Assembly (NCBI GenBank): GCA_000995415.1
Contig: LCEX01000009.1
Coordinates: forward strand, 1-38,630
DNA length: 38,630 bases
From: Candidatus Gottesmanbacteria bacterium GW2011_GWC1_43_10
GTDB lineage: Bacteria > Patescibacteriota > Microgenomatia > UBA10105
Direction: 5' to 3'
Positions 7,235 through 15,492 of this stretch are shown here, one piece after another (the first letter of the stretch is position 1; each line of letters begins with the position of its first letter). The notes beneath the pieces were generated by a model. That model ran no database searches. It was not told the origin of the DNA and saw only the letters and a list, made by a program, of their open reading frames with translations. Both the position numbers and the translations under genes were made by a program.

Positions 7235-8117
7235 ATTTTCTGATTTTTCTGGTGGTTAATTCGTTCCAAATAAAAAGAATCGGTGTAGCGACAAAGGGTG
7301 AAGAATAGGTACCAGAAATGGTACCAATAAGAAGTGCTAACACGAACCATTTAATAGATTCTCCGCCAAGCAAAAAAAGAGCTAATAACATAAATATAAT
7401 TGTAAGTGAGTTATTGAGAGATCGTCCCATCGTCTCTGTGAGAGCCAAATTTATTTGTTCTGCAAAGGTTTCACCGCTTCTCTTTTTCATGTGTTCCCTG
7501 ATTTTGTCAAATACTACGATCGTATCATGAACTGAAAAACTCATAGTGGTCAGAAGTGCTGTCACAAAAAGCGAATCAACTTCAACTCCCATGTATTTTC
7601 CTAATAAGGAAAATATACCAACTACTACAAGTAAATCATGTGCTAGTGCAATAATGGCCGAGATTCCGTAACGGACATTTTTGAATGCCCAGGCAATATA
7701 GAAAAGAATACCACCTATTGCTAGTATAGCAGCGATTCCAGTTTTTTGCAGCAACTCTTGGCCGAGAGATGGACCGACGGTTTCAAATCGAATTTCTTCA
7801 ATCGCACCGTATTTATTTCCAAGTTCGGTTTTAATTTTTTCATAAGCTACTTGTTCTATTGGCTTCATTCTGATGATATATGTTCCCTGATCGGTATTTT
7901 GCACCGACCCAACTTCTCCTCCTTGGGGAGAAATGGTTTGTTTTACTTCTTCACTGACATTTCCTTCTGCTTTTTCTAACTTTATCTCAATGAGGGTTCC
8001 GCCGGTAAAATCAATTCCTGGTTTGAGTCCAAATTTGACGAGTGAAAATATCCCCGGCACGATTATTAAGGACGAAATCACAAAATAAACCCAACGATAA
8101 CGCATGAAATTGAGCAT
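7227..8117 (-). CDS. secF: Protein translocase subunit SecF
   Basis: An inner-membrane subunit that, with SecD, uses the proton-motive force to help pull polypeptides out of SecYEG. The protein has the expected six-span plan: a first span at about residues 9-30, then a periplasmic domain opening with the SecF signature DFTGGTLIEIKL (36-47), then five spans from about residue 127 on. The conserved segment TALLTTMSFSVHDTIVVFDKIRE in the fourth to fifth span is clear. The length of 296 aa is normal. The gene follows secD after three bases and is the last of a five-gene minus-strand operon. Its 3' end overlaps cca by 8 bases, so the two converge. Confidence 0.96.
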   Translation of the reverse strand: MLNFMRYRWVYFVISSLIIVPGIFSLVKFGLKPGIDFTGGTLIEIKLEKAEGNVSEEVKQTISPQGGEVGSVQNTDQGTYIIRMKPIEQVAYEKIKTELGNKYGAIEEIRFETVGPSLGQELLQKTGIAAILAIGGILFYIAWAFKNVRYGISAIIALAHDLLVVVGIFSLLGKYMGVEVDSLFVTALLTTMSFSVHDTIVVFDKIREHMKKRSGETFAEQINLALTETMGRSLNNSLTIIFMLLALFLLGGESIKWFVLALLIGTISGTYSSPFVATPILFIWNELTTRKIRKST

Positions 8118-8120
8118 ATT

Positions 8121-9464
8121 CTATTTATTGTTCGGTCGATAAAATACCCGGATCAAATTTCGCGAAACGACAATCCCGGTAAATAGACTGGTTACTACTC
8201 CGATCGTTAAAGTTAAGGCAAAACCTCTTACCATGCCGGAGGCAGGAAAGAAACTCCAATTTAGAGGATTGTATAAAATAAAAGCCGTAAGTAGTGTCGT
8301 AAAATTAGCATCTCTAATACTATCCCAGGCGCGGCCAAATCCGAGTTCCATGGCAATTTGCCAAGGCTTTCCTTTACGTAATTCCTCTTTCGTTCGTTCA
8401 AATATTAGAATATTACTGTCAACTGCCATACCAATTGAGAGAACAAATCCGGCAATCCCCGGCAAAGTCAAAGTCACCGGCACTAGCCGAAAAACCGCAA
8501 ACGTCAACAGTCCATAAATGATGAGCGCCACATCCGCTATCACTCCCAAAGCTCCATAGTACAAGACCATAAATAAAGCGACTAATAATAGACCGACTGC
8601 CCCCGCCCGCAGACTTTTGGCGACTGACTCTTGACCCAAAGTCGCTCCTACATTTTTTTGTTCAATGATGGTAACCGGTGCCGGTAAGGCTCCGGCCGAT
8701 AGTTGTAAGGCCAATCTCTTGGCTTCTTCAGGGCTAAATTGCCCGCTAATCGTCCCTTTACCTTCAGTGATGGCCGTTTGTACCACCGGTGCACTGATAG
8801 CAAAATTATCCAAAAAAATCGCCAGGCTTTTACCTACCAGACGGGTAGTGACATCTGCAAATTTTTTGCCTCCGGCATCAGTCATTTCAAAACCTACATT
8901 TGGCTCGCCAGTGGTGGAATTAAATACTACTTCGGCTTTTTTTAAATCCCGACCGGTGATACCCACGGCCAGGGTATTTTCTAGTGTGGGAAAGACGGCT
9001 GCTGCTGTAGCTTCTTCATTAAACTCACGAAACTCCAGCTGGGCGGTTTGACCAATAGTAGCTACTGCCTGCTTGATATTTTTTACTCCCGGAAGTTCTA
9101 CAATGATACGAAAACTCTCCCCCACTTGCGCTGTCTGGATGACCGGCTCAGCTACACCAAAAAAATTTACGCGGCGGTCGATGATTTCGCGGATGCTTTC
9201 CAAAGCAGTGGTGCGATCGGCCGGGACAATATCTTTCATATCCGCTTCAAGTACGAGCTGTGTTCCACCCAATAGATCCAACCCTAAATGGGTGTAGATT
9301 TTCTTGTCAATCCCCAAAAATTGGATCTCGGGAGGAGCGATTATGCGGTTGATTTTCAGAGGTCCCAAATTAAATCTAAGCGGCACGTTTTCCGGAAGGT
9401 CAATCACGATTGCCAACACTGTCAGCAAAGTTATGAAAAGCAAACTTAACTTGGAGTTTTTCAT
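8121..9464 (-). CDS. secD: Protein translocase subunit SecD
   Basis: The partner of SecF in the Sec translocon-associated complex. There is one N-terminal span (about residues 7-25), the LGLDLLGGTQLVLEAD P1 signature, a periplasmic region with DRRVNFFGVAEPVIQ, and then the five-span RND-like C-terminal half with GIAGFVLSIGMAVDSNILIFERTKEEL. The 447 aa length is in the range of compact bacterial SecD. SecD and SecF are separate genes, not a fusion. The gene starts 8 bases after the HTH-NTase stop, with no clear Shine-Dalgarno, so coupling within the operon is likely. Confidence 0.96.
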   Translation of the reverse strand: MKNSKLSLLFITLLTVLAIVIDLPENVPLRFNLGPLKINRIIAPPEIQFLGIDKKIYTHLGLDLLGGTQLVLEADMKDIVPADRTTALESIREIIDRRVNFFGVAEPVIQTAQVGESFRIIVELPGVKNIKQAVATIGQTAQLEFREFNEEATAAAVFPTLENTLAVGITGRDLKKAEVVFNSTTGEPNVGFEMTDAGGKKFADVTTRLVGKSLAIFLDNFAISAPVVQTAITEGKGTISGQFSPEEAKRLALQLSAGALPAPVTIIEQKNVGATLGQESVAKSLRAGAVGLLLVALFMVLYYGALGVIADVALIIYGLLTFAVFRLVPVTLTLPGIAGFVLSIGMAVDSNILIFERTKEELRKGKPWQIAMELGFGRAWDSIRDANFTTLLTAFILYNPLNWSFFPASGMVRGFALTLTIGVVTSLFTGIVVSRNLIRVFYRPNNK

Positions 9465-9472
9465 TTGTAGAT

Positions 9473-10048
9473 TTAAGCTACCAATTCTTCTTCATCGCCA
9501 ATGATGAGGGTCCGGGATCCGGCTAAGATACCAAAAATAAATGGGTCCCGCCGGCGCTTGCGAAATAAAAATTCTTCCTCGGTCATGACCGTGTAGTTGA
9601 TTTCCCGACCCAATTTACTTTCGGCTGCTCGGACAATTTGTGCTAGTTCTGGCAAAACTACGGTTCCTACAATGAGTAAATCGACTGTGTTTACATCCAG
9701 TTTGAGCTGGCGCACATATTTTCCGGACAACATCACAAATTTGATTTTTCCCAACTTGGCTTTTTGTTTTAAAATTTCTCCTCCCAAACCGGTAGTCTTG
9801 GCTGCTAGTTCCAAAAGCTCAAAGTAAAGCGGATAGGTCTTACGAAATGCGTAATACAATCTGTTGGCGCGGTGTTCTTTGGTTACCATCCCCCGCTCTT
9901 CCATGTGGGCTAGTTCCCGCCGCACAGCGTTGATTTCTTCCTGGGTTTGACGGACTATTTCGCGGACGTGAAAAATCTGCTGCGGATAAGAAAGTAACAA
10001 AGTTAATATTTTTACCCGGACGCGAGACGTGATGAGATCTTTTAACAT
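9473..10048 (-). CDS. Winged-helix DNA-binding protein with nucleotidyltransferase-like domain
   Basis: The N-terminal part (about residues 1-80) is an ArsR/MarR-like winged helix: ITSRVRVKILTLLLS, a recognition-helix-like NAVRRELAHMEERGMV, and a wing with KEHRANRLYYAF. The C-terminal half resembles the MNT-type nucleotidyltransferase fold (VDLLIVG with the catalytic-type Asp region, then ESKLGREINYTVMTEEEF). The usual GSxARGE loop is degenerate here (MLSGKYVRQLKL), so enzymatic activity is doubtful. Such fusions are common in Patescibacteria and are usually annotated as transcriptional regulators. GAGAGG lies a few bases before the ATG, a usable Shine-Dalgarno. It sits between the DUF3048 gene and secD in one operon, possibly regulating it, but that is inference. 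Confidence 0.75.
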   Translation of the reverse strand: MLKDLITSRVRVKILTLLLSYPQQIFHVREIVRQTQEEINAVRRELAHMEERGMVTKEHRANRLYYAFRKTYPLYFELLELAAKTTGLGGEILKQKAKLGKIKFVMLSGKYVRQLKLDVNTVDLLIVGTVVLPELAQIVRAAESKLGREINYTVMTEEEFLFRKRRRDPFIFGILAGSRTLIIGDEEELVA

Positions 10049-10089
10049 AAAACCCTCTCAAGTTTCCCGGGCAGGCAGAAAGATTGATT

Positions 10090-11253
10090 TTAATAACTGA
10101 CTTTGGTATCCAAAGATACGACTTCGATCCAAGTTTGTCCCCGGTTAAAGGCTATCTCTTTGCCAGTTTCGTCGAAGAATAAAGTCCGGGCGGTGCGTGA
10201 CGATTTTTTCCAGGTCCCGACCGTGACTTTGCCGTCTTGAAAAACTAGAGCTTTTCCGCTACCAATTGTCCCATAGAGAAGATGTGCATGTTCATCCACT
10301 CCCACAGTTTCTTTGGCAAATTGGATCGCAATACTTTTAGCTGTCAACTGCTCTTTGGTCTCAAGATCAAGATGTGGCTGACCCCCATTTAGACGTTTGT
10401 AACTGTTGGTGGTACTATCATAATTCCATTGTACGCCATACTCAGCCTCATATCCGGCCCAATGTACAAAAGAAATTGAGGCCGTCGTTCCACGTTCGCC
10501 TTCTTTGGCTTCGTCTTTGAATTTCCATGCTTGGTAATTTTTATCCCACGCCACATCATCCTCATCCACATTGGTCCATTTACGCTTGGCCGCCAACTCA
10601 TACAGTTTGTCCGAGAAACATACCATGGTATGTTCCGTAGCGACCGGGTGATCCAAACGATCATAGTTCCTGTAACAAATCGGGAAAGGGATACTGAACT
10701 GGTCCATATCTTTGATCCCATATTTATCAATTTGACATAAAGCTTTAGCTCGCTCATCTACCGTACCGTCACTGCAGTTGCCGGCTCCGCCGACGTGGTT
10801 GTAGAGAGCGTCGTATTCGGATACCCAGTCTAAGAAATAAGTCCGAGCGCTTCTGACTGGTGCTAGACCAATATTGTAGGCCGCCACTCCGCAATAAAAT
10901 ACTCCCATAAAACGCGTGATTCCGCCTTCAGCTACTGTCTCATAGACGATGTCGGCGTATGAAAGCCCGGATTGCGGTCGGGCTTCGGCATGATTTTCAA
11001 TCATCACAGCCAGGGGACGGCGCGTTTCCCAAATTTTTCGCTCTTGCTCGGTGAATTTTTGGCCATTTAAAGGACAAACTTCGGTACGGGGCAAACTAGG
11101 ATCGACTACGAATTTACCGCCTGAAGGGATAGGGGAAACAGTTGCAGGGCGATTGCCTTTGATTGATTTAAATATACCGTAGGAGAGTCCGGTTGACACT
11201 AGATACAAAGCTATCGCTACTATCACATACCTGACTGCTGGTTTCATTTTCAT
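10090..11253 (-). CDS. DUF3048 domain protein (YerB-like), membrane-anchored
   Basis: The family is widespread in Gram-positive bacteria and CPR and has no firmly established biochemical role. Hallmarks are RRPLAVMIENHAEARPQSGL, the ADIVYETVAEGGITRFMGVF segment and APVRSARTYFLDW. A hydrophobic segment at about residues 6-24 follows two Lys and is probably a signal anchor, so the domain lies outside the membrane. I chose ATG 11253 (387 aa) rather than a longer frame, because the longer frame overlaps the preceding gene and adds a charged, non-conserved tail. The gap to the DUF4446 gene is then eight bases. The C-terminal TARTLFFDETGKEIAFNRGQTWIEVV resembles the end of other DUF3048 proteins. 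Second gene of the secDF operon. Confidence 0.85.
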   Translation of the reverse strand: MKMKPAVRYVIVAIALYLVSTGLSYGIFKSIKGNRPATVSPIPSGGKFVVDPSLPRTEVCPLNGQKFTEQERKIWETRRPLAVMIENHAEARPQSGLSYADIVYETVAEGGITRFMGVFYCGVAAYNIGLAPVRSARTYFLDWVSEYDALYNHVGGAGNCSDGTVDERAKALCQIDKYGIKDMDQFSIPFPICYRNYDRLDHPVATEHTMVCFSDKLYELAAKRKWTNVDEDDVAWDKNYQAWKFKDEAKEGERGTTASISFVHWAGYEAEYGVQWNYDSTTNSYKRLNGGQPHLDLETKEQLTAKSIAIQFAKETVGVDEHAHLLYGTIGSGKALVFQDGKVTVGTWKKSSRTARTLFFDETGKEIAFNRGQTWIEVVSLDTKVSY

Positions 11254-11261
11254 AAGTTTAT

Positions 11262-11735
11262 TTAACTCACTTTCTTGACTTGCTTTAAAGCTTCTTTTTC
11301 TTCTTTGGACAATTCGTGCTCTATCCCCTTGCCACCTCGGATGGTCTTCACATACCATCTAACTCCGGTCCGGGCATAAAGTGATGTTATTACTATACCA
11401 TTATCTTTATGATCTAACAAAGCCAAAGCAAAACTTTGATCTCCACCGGTATCCGAAAACGGATTAAATCTGACGAGTCCGATCTTTTGAATGAAATTTT
11501 TGGCCTGTTCCTTTAATTTGGAAATTTCGGCTAAAACTCTTTCCAGTTCGGCTTTGGTCAATTTATCTTGCTCCAGGAAATTGGTGAGAATTTCCGAGAG
11601 AGTTCTGTCAGTTGCTCCGCGGGTCAATCGATTATAATTGGCTAGCGCTCGCGCCAAAGCCCAGGTCACGAGTATCAACCAAATAAGGATAACCAAGTCA
11701 ATTGCCCACAGTGCCGTTTGTAAATTGAACACCAT
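11262..11735 (-). CDS. DUF4446 family membrane protein
   Basis: 157 aa with one N-terminal transmembrane segment (about residues 7-30), a charged coiled-coil-prone region (50-90) and the family core RFNPFSDTGGDQSFALALLD followed by GIVITSLYARTGVRWY. The family is known from Firmicutes, where a member lies near parB and spo0J-type genes, and from CPR; its function is unknown. This is the first gene of the operon DUF4446, DUF3048, HTH-NTase, secD, secF. Its promoter has a consensus -35 and places the transcript start within about five bases of the ATG. Confidence 0.85.
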   Translation of the reverse strand: MVFNLQTALWAIDLVILIWLILVTWALARALANYNRLTRGATDRTLSEILTNFLEQDKLTKAELERVLAEISKLKEQAKNFIQKIGLVRFNPFSDTGGDQSFALALLDHKDNGIVITSLYARTGVRWYVKTIRGGKGIEHELSKEEKEALKQVKKVS

Positions 11736-11746
11736 TGGTATTCACT

Positions 11747-11776
11747 ATTTTAGAAATTTATCCTACCATTTGTCAA
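11747..11776 (-). promoter_or_regulatory. Promoter of the DUF4446-secDF operon
   Basis: TTGACA (minus strand, 11776-11771), an 18-base spacer, then TAAAAT (11752-11747). The -10 ends 11 bases before the ATG at 11735, predicting a leader of only about five bases. Confidence 0.6.
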
Positions 11777-11805
11777 CGGAAAGATTTTAATTGAATTTAA
11801 CTTAT

Positions 11806-11835
11806 TTGACAAGTTACAAATATTTGTGTTAATCT
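11806..11835 (+). promoter_or_regulatory. Promoter of the small-protein pair
   Basis: TTGACA (11806-11811), an 18-base spacer ending in TGT, then TAATCT (11830-11835). A GAGG Shine-Dalgarno follows about eight bases before the ATG at 11854. It is divergent from the promoter at 11747-11776. Confidence 0.6.
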
Positions 11836-11853
11836 GGCCCCCGAGGCTAAACT

Positions 11854-12087
11854 ATGCCTAAAAAAACCCGCCAGCAAAAAATTTTAGCTGAAAAACACCG
11901 ATTACAAAATTCGCCTCTAGTATTCAGTTATTCAGCAATTCACACTAAAGCCCAAATTAATAGTGACATCGCCACCAGTCAATTTCAATACATCACCAAG
12001 GATCTCAGGAAGACTTTTACTTTAAGCGCTTTATTTATTTTAGCTGAAATACTACTAGCTATATTTTCCAAACGTTGGGGTTGGTAA
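11854..12087 (+). CDS. Small C-terminally anchored membrane protein, 77 aa
   Basis: The N-terminus is strongly basic (MPKKTRQQKILAEKHR) and cytosolic by charge. A single hydrophobic span covers about residues 52-70 (FTLSALFILAEILLAIF) and is followed by KRWGW. This is the layout of a tail-anchored small protein. I do not know its function; short proteins of this type are seen in CPR genomes beside the zinc-ribbon gene that follows. It has a consensus -35 promoter and a GAGG Shine-Dalgarno, so it is very probably expressed. The next gene begins 30 bases downstream and is likely co-transcribed. Confidence 0.7.
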   Translation: MPKKTRQQKILAEKHRLQNSPLVFSYSAIHTKAQINSDIATSQFQYITKDLRKTFTLSALFILAEILLAIFSKRWGW

Positions 12088-12117
12088 AAAATTGCGGAAG
12101 GGGGTGAAAATAAATTT

Positions 12118-12258
12118 ATGGCATCCATGTATTGCGTCAAATGTCGAACTAAAAGAGAAGATCCCAATGCCGTCAAAGTCACCATGAAAAACGGCAAACC
12201 CGCGATGAAAGGCAAGTGTCCAGTGTGCGGCACCGGCATGTACAAAATCGGGGGTTGA
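12118..12258 (+). CDS. DUF5679-type zinc-ribbon protein, 46 aa
   Basis: I translated this short frame directly. It begins MASMYCVKCRTKRE and ends CPVCGTGMYKIGG, giving two CxxC pairs (Cys6/Cys9 and Cys34/Cys37) that would bind one zinc ion. Between them VKVTMKNGKPAMKG matches the beta-hairpin of the DUF5679 family, which is frequent in Chloroflexi and CPR and has no assigned role. A purine-rich GGAAGGGGGTGA (12096-12107 region) serves as a somewhat distant Shine-Dalgarno. It is second in a two-gene unit after the 77-aa membrane protein and is followed by a long stable hairpin that probably ends the transcript. Confidence 0.85.
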   Translation: MASMYCVKCRTKREDPNAVKVTMKNGKPAMKGKCPVCGTGMYKIGG

Positions 12259-12270
12259 TTTAAATTCATT

Positions 12271-12328
12271 CACAAATCCTCGTCTCGCTTTGATACTTGG
12301 TTTATATTTGTCGGGGCGAGGTTTTGTG
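12271..12328 (+). terminator. Long hairpin, probable terminator
   Basis: The left arm 12271-12287 pairs with the right arm 12312-12328 over 17 positions, with one U-U mismatch and two G-U pairs as RNA from the plus strand. The core is CCTCG/CGAGG, the outer part CACAAA/TTTTGTG, and the loop about 24 bases. It lies 12 bases after the zinc-ribbon stop and just past the 3' end of comM, so it may serve both strands. No long T-run follows. Confidence 0.6.
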
Positions 12329-12337
12329 TTGGAGTGA

Positions 12338-13778
12338 TCAATTTTCCGATTGTTTTGGTCGATACTGTAAAGCTTCGGCGATATGGGCAGGCTGAATATA
12401 GCGCTCGTCAGCCAGATCCGCGATCGTGCGCGCGACTTTAATCACTTTATAATAACTTCGGGCCGACAATTTCAATTTCGCTACCGCCTGCTGTAATAAA
12501 TTGTAACAAGCAGTGGAAAGTATGCAATATTCTTTGACTGTCTTAGTGGACATTTCGCTATTACTAAATATCCCCAGATTCCGAAAACGCCGCGACTCGT
12601 GTTCGCGGGCATTTTGCACCCGAGCCTTAACTACACTTGAAGACTCAGCTTGAGTTTTGGTTTGGGTCAATTTTTCCGTCGGCACTGCCGGCACATCCAG
12701 ATGCAAATCAATGCGGTCAAGAATCGGCCCGGAAATCCGTTTTTGATAACGCGTGATCATCCCGGGAAGACAGGTGCATCTTTTACTGCTATCGCCAAAA
12801 TTGCCGCACGGACAGGGGTTAGCCGCAGCCACGAGCAAAAATTTTGCCGGGTAAGTCACAGCTCCGGCGGCCCGGGATATCGTCACTACTCCATCCTCCA
12901 TCGGTTGGCGAAGAGCTTCTAACACGCTTCTGGGAAACTCCGGAAATTCGTCCATGCGGTGCGCGAAACGGCCGGTGCTTCATGATTGATTCACCCAAAG
13001 GCAAGTTGCCGGTGATTGAATAAATTTTGCTGACTTCAAAGGCTTCGGCTTCAGTCAGATCCGGCAGAATTGAAGGTAGGCTTCTTGAGAGCATGGTTTT
13101 GCCGGCTCCGGGCGGACCCTGAAGAAACAGGTTATGACCTCCGGCTGCAGCTATTTCAAGCGCCCGTTTGGTTTGTTCCTGTCCATGGATATCACTCAAA
13201 TCAAATTCAAATACCACCTCGGTTTTTATCTGGGAAAAAGGCACGTGAGCTATCGGAGTAATTGGGGTAGTTCTGGCAAAATGGCGAAATAATTCAACCA
13301 AGGATGATACCGGAAAGACTTGGATTTGGGAAATGACAGCTGCCTCTTGACTGTCAATTTGCGGCACGAACACCTGGGCTAACTTTTGTTCTTTGGCCAG
13401 CATCGCGAGCGGCAAAATGCCATGTGTATGCCGAAGAGTTCCGTCAAGCGACAGTTCGCCGATAAATAAACTTTGGTTTATATCTGCCGTAATTTGACCG
13501 GAGGCGATAAGAAGTCCAACTGCAATCGGCAAGTCATATTGCGGACCTTCTTTGGGTAAATCTGCCGGAGCCAAATTTACGGTAATTCGCTTAGCCGGAA
13601 AATCTGCTCCGCTGTTTTTGATCGCTGCTCTGACTCTTTCTTTTGATTCTTCAACCGCTTTATCTGGTAAACCAACAATAGTAAAGTTGGGTAAACCTTG
13701 GGCGGCGATATCTACCTCTACCGTCACCAAAACACTCTCCAATCCGACCGTTGCACCCGATGCTACTTTCGCCAGCAT
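12338..13778 (-). pseudogene. comM: comM, Mg-chelatase-like AAA+ ATPase, broken by an internal deletion
   Basis: The ComM/YifB family is a hexameric helicase that promotes branch migration during natural transformation. From ATG 13778 (MLAKVASGATVGLESVLVTVEVD, the usual start) the frame is normal through Walker A GPPGAGKTML and RPFRAPH. At about 12953-12956 the frame jumps: the next homologous block, MDEFPEFPRSVLEALRQPMED, is in another frame. Compared with the family, roughly 29 residues between RAPH and the DE of Walker B are missing, including the GGG loop and the hydrophobic strand of Walker B. The remaining C-terminal half is intact, with the Cys-rich NPCPCGNFGDSSKRCTC and the sensor/arginine region. 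Either the gene is inactivated or the assembly lost about 90 bases. The fragments are about 275 and 205 aa. A TATATT ends six bases before ATG 13778. Confidence 0.88.
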
Positions 13779-13807
13779 AAAATCAATATATACCTGTCTT
13801 GGGTAGT

Positions 13808-13835
13808 TTGGCAAATTCGTCTAAAAGCGTATAAA
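13808..13835 (+). promoter_or_regulatory. Promoter of the GT-C glycosyltransferase gene
   Basis: TTGGCA (13808-13813), a 16-base spacer, then TATAAA (13830-13835), 13 bases before the ATG at 13849. The predicted leader is about six bases, too short for a Shine-Dalgarno. Confidence 0.45.
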
Positions 13836-13848
13836 ATGGTTGACAACC

Positions 13849-15492
13849 ATGCGCCGAGTCAAAATAAAATTGTTTCTGGCCATTTTGGGTTTGGGGTTAA
13901 TACTTCGTATTTATGGGCTCGAGCAAATCCCCAATAGCCTAAGCGCCGACGAAGCCTCGTTTGCTTACAACGCTTATTCGATCCTCAAAACCGGCCGGGA
14001 TGAATTTGGACACCGGTTTCCTTTGTATTTCCAATCATTTGATGACTATAAAAATCCGGTGTTTGGATATTTTCTGATCCCTTTTATTTATTTTGGAGGC
14101 TTAAATACCTGGTCAATCAGATTTGCTTCAGTACTCGCTGGCACCATGGTCATCCCGCTATTTTTTCTGCTGACGCGTAAGTTGACGGCTAACCCACGAC
14201 TAGCTTTACTTAACGCCTTACTGGCTGCCATTTCCCCTTGGTTGATCCAATATAGCCGGGTGGCTATCGATATGGAGCTAGCTCTTTTCTTTTCGCTACT
14301 GGCAGTTTGGGTTTTTTTGGCAGCCGTAAAACACAAATTTTTGTACCTATTATCGGCCCTAGTTTTTGGTCTGTCTTTTTATACTTACCATTCAAGTCGC
14401 GTCTGGGTGATCGGTTTTGGACTCGTGTTACTTATATTAAACCGTAAATTTAATCGCTATATTTTTGGCGGTTTAATCATCCTGGGTCTGATGACATTCC
14501 CTTATTTTTTGTCACTAAGAAATTCACAAGTTGCGCTTCGGCCTTATGCTGTGAGTGTTTTTGCCAATCGCGAAGAGGTAAACCGCGACGCCAGAGATCT
14601 CCAAAGTGAGGTTAAGCAAAAAATCCCCGGCGCAAAGCTTGTCCACAACCGCCGACTCACTTTTATAAATCAAACAGTTAATGGTTACCTCAAAATATTA
14701 AATCCGGATTTGCTTTTTGGGCAAAACCTCTATAACCAAATCGGGAGCACTCGCCTTTTTTACCTTTGGCAACTACCAATGATCTTATTGGGAATAATAG
14801 TCTTACTCAAAAACCGCTATCAATCATGGTTTATCTTATCTTGGATTCTGATCGGTTATCTTCCCGGAGGACTTACCCTTTTGCCGGTTTTTGACCGCCG
14901 AATTTTCCTCAATAGTTTTCCGCTCCTACTTTTGGCATCTTTGGGAACAGTTCAACTTGTAAAATATTTTAAGCTCCGCTTTCTAAGATTGCAAAAAATC
15001 GCCGCAGTAGCAATCGCCATAAGTATCGGCTTATCCTTCCATTTTTATCTCCATAACTATTTCATCCACGGACGCGATACGATAGTTGAACTTTGGGGCA
15101 ATGGCATGAAACAAATGGTACTGACTGCCAAAAATTTACGGCCGAAATACGACGAAGTGTTTGTATCTTTAAAGCTGAATCAAACTCTGACCTTTTTTCT
15201 GTTTTATGAACCATATCCACCGGAAAAATACCTGGCCGAGGGCGGGACTGTCTCCGGCGGATATCTGGACGAACGCAATCACTTTGCAAATTATAGATTT
15301 AAATTCATCCAGACGAAAGATCTGAAACCGGATACGCTCTACATCTGGAGTGCAGATGAACTTCAACCCTGTCTTGGGGTTTTACAAACGACGACACTAA
15401 CCGATGGTACCCCATTTGCCCATTTTGGAATTTTCGACCCCACACTTGCCGGTTGCCAAACCTCCACTTTAAGCTTCGCTTATACGCCGTAA
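13849..15492 (+). CDS. GT-C family (GT39/ArnT-like) membrane glycosyltransferase
   Basis: An integral-membrane transferase that would move a sugar from a polyprenyl-phosphate donor to a surface acceptor; the substrate cannot be read from sequence. The first span (about residues 6-23) is followed by an external loop with the catalytic-type acidic pair in LSADEASFAYNAY, the usual position in the PMT_2/ArnT superfamily. About ten further hydrophobic spans run to residue 410, and a soluble C-terminal domain of about 130 residues ends the 547-aa protein. The start is ATG 13849; the TTG nine bases upstream is less likely. It overlaps the convergent spermidine-synthase-like gene by 24 bases. It is one of several envelope-glycan candidates in the window. 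Confidence 0.8.
   Translation: MRRVKIKLFLAILGLGLILRIYGLEQIPNSLSADEASFAYNAYSILKTGRDEFGHRFPLYFQSFDDYKNPVFGYFLIPFIYFGGLNTWSIRFASVLAGTMVIPLFFLLTRKLTANPRLALLNALLAAISPWLIQYSRVAIDMELALFFSLLAVWVFLAAVKHKFLYLLSALVFGLSFYTYHSSRVWVIGFGLVLLILNRKFNRYIFGGLIILGLMTFPYFLSLRNSQVALRPYAVSVFANREEVNRDARDLQSEVKQKIPGAKLVHNRRLTFINQTVNGYLKILNPDLLFGQNLYNQIGSTRLFYLWQLPMILLGIIVLLKNRYQSWFILSWILIGYLPGGLTLLPVFDRRIFLNSFPLLLLASLGTVQLVKYFKLRFLRLQKIAAVAIAISIGLSFHFYLHNYFIHGRDTIVELWGNGMKQMVLTAKNLRPKYDEVFVSLKLNQTLTFFLFYEPYPPEKYLAEGGTVSGGYLDERNHFANYRFKFIQTKDLKPDTLYIWSADELQPCLGVLQTTTLTDGTPFAHFGIFDPTLAGCQTSTLSFAYTP

Noticed and set aside
9473-10048. A toxin-antitoxin MNT/HEPN pair
   Set aside because: The nucleotidyltransferase-like domain is fused to a winged helix and no HEPN partner gene is adjacent; the neighbours are the DUF3048 gene and secD.
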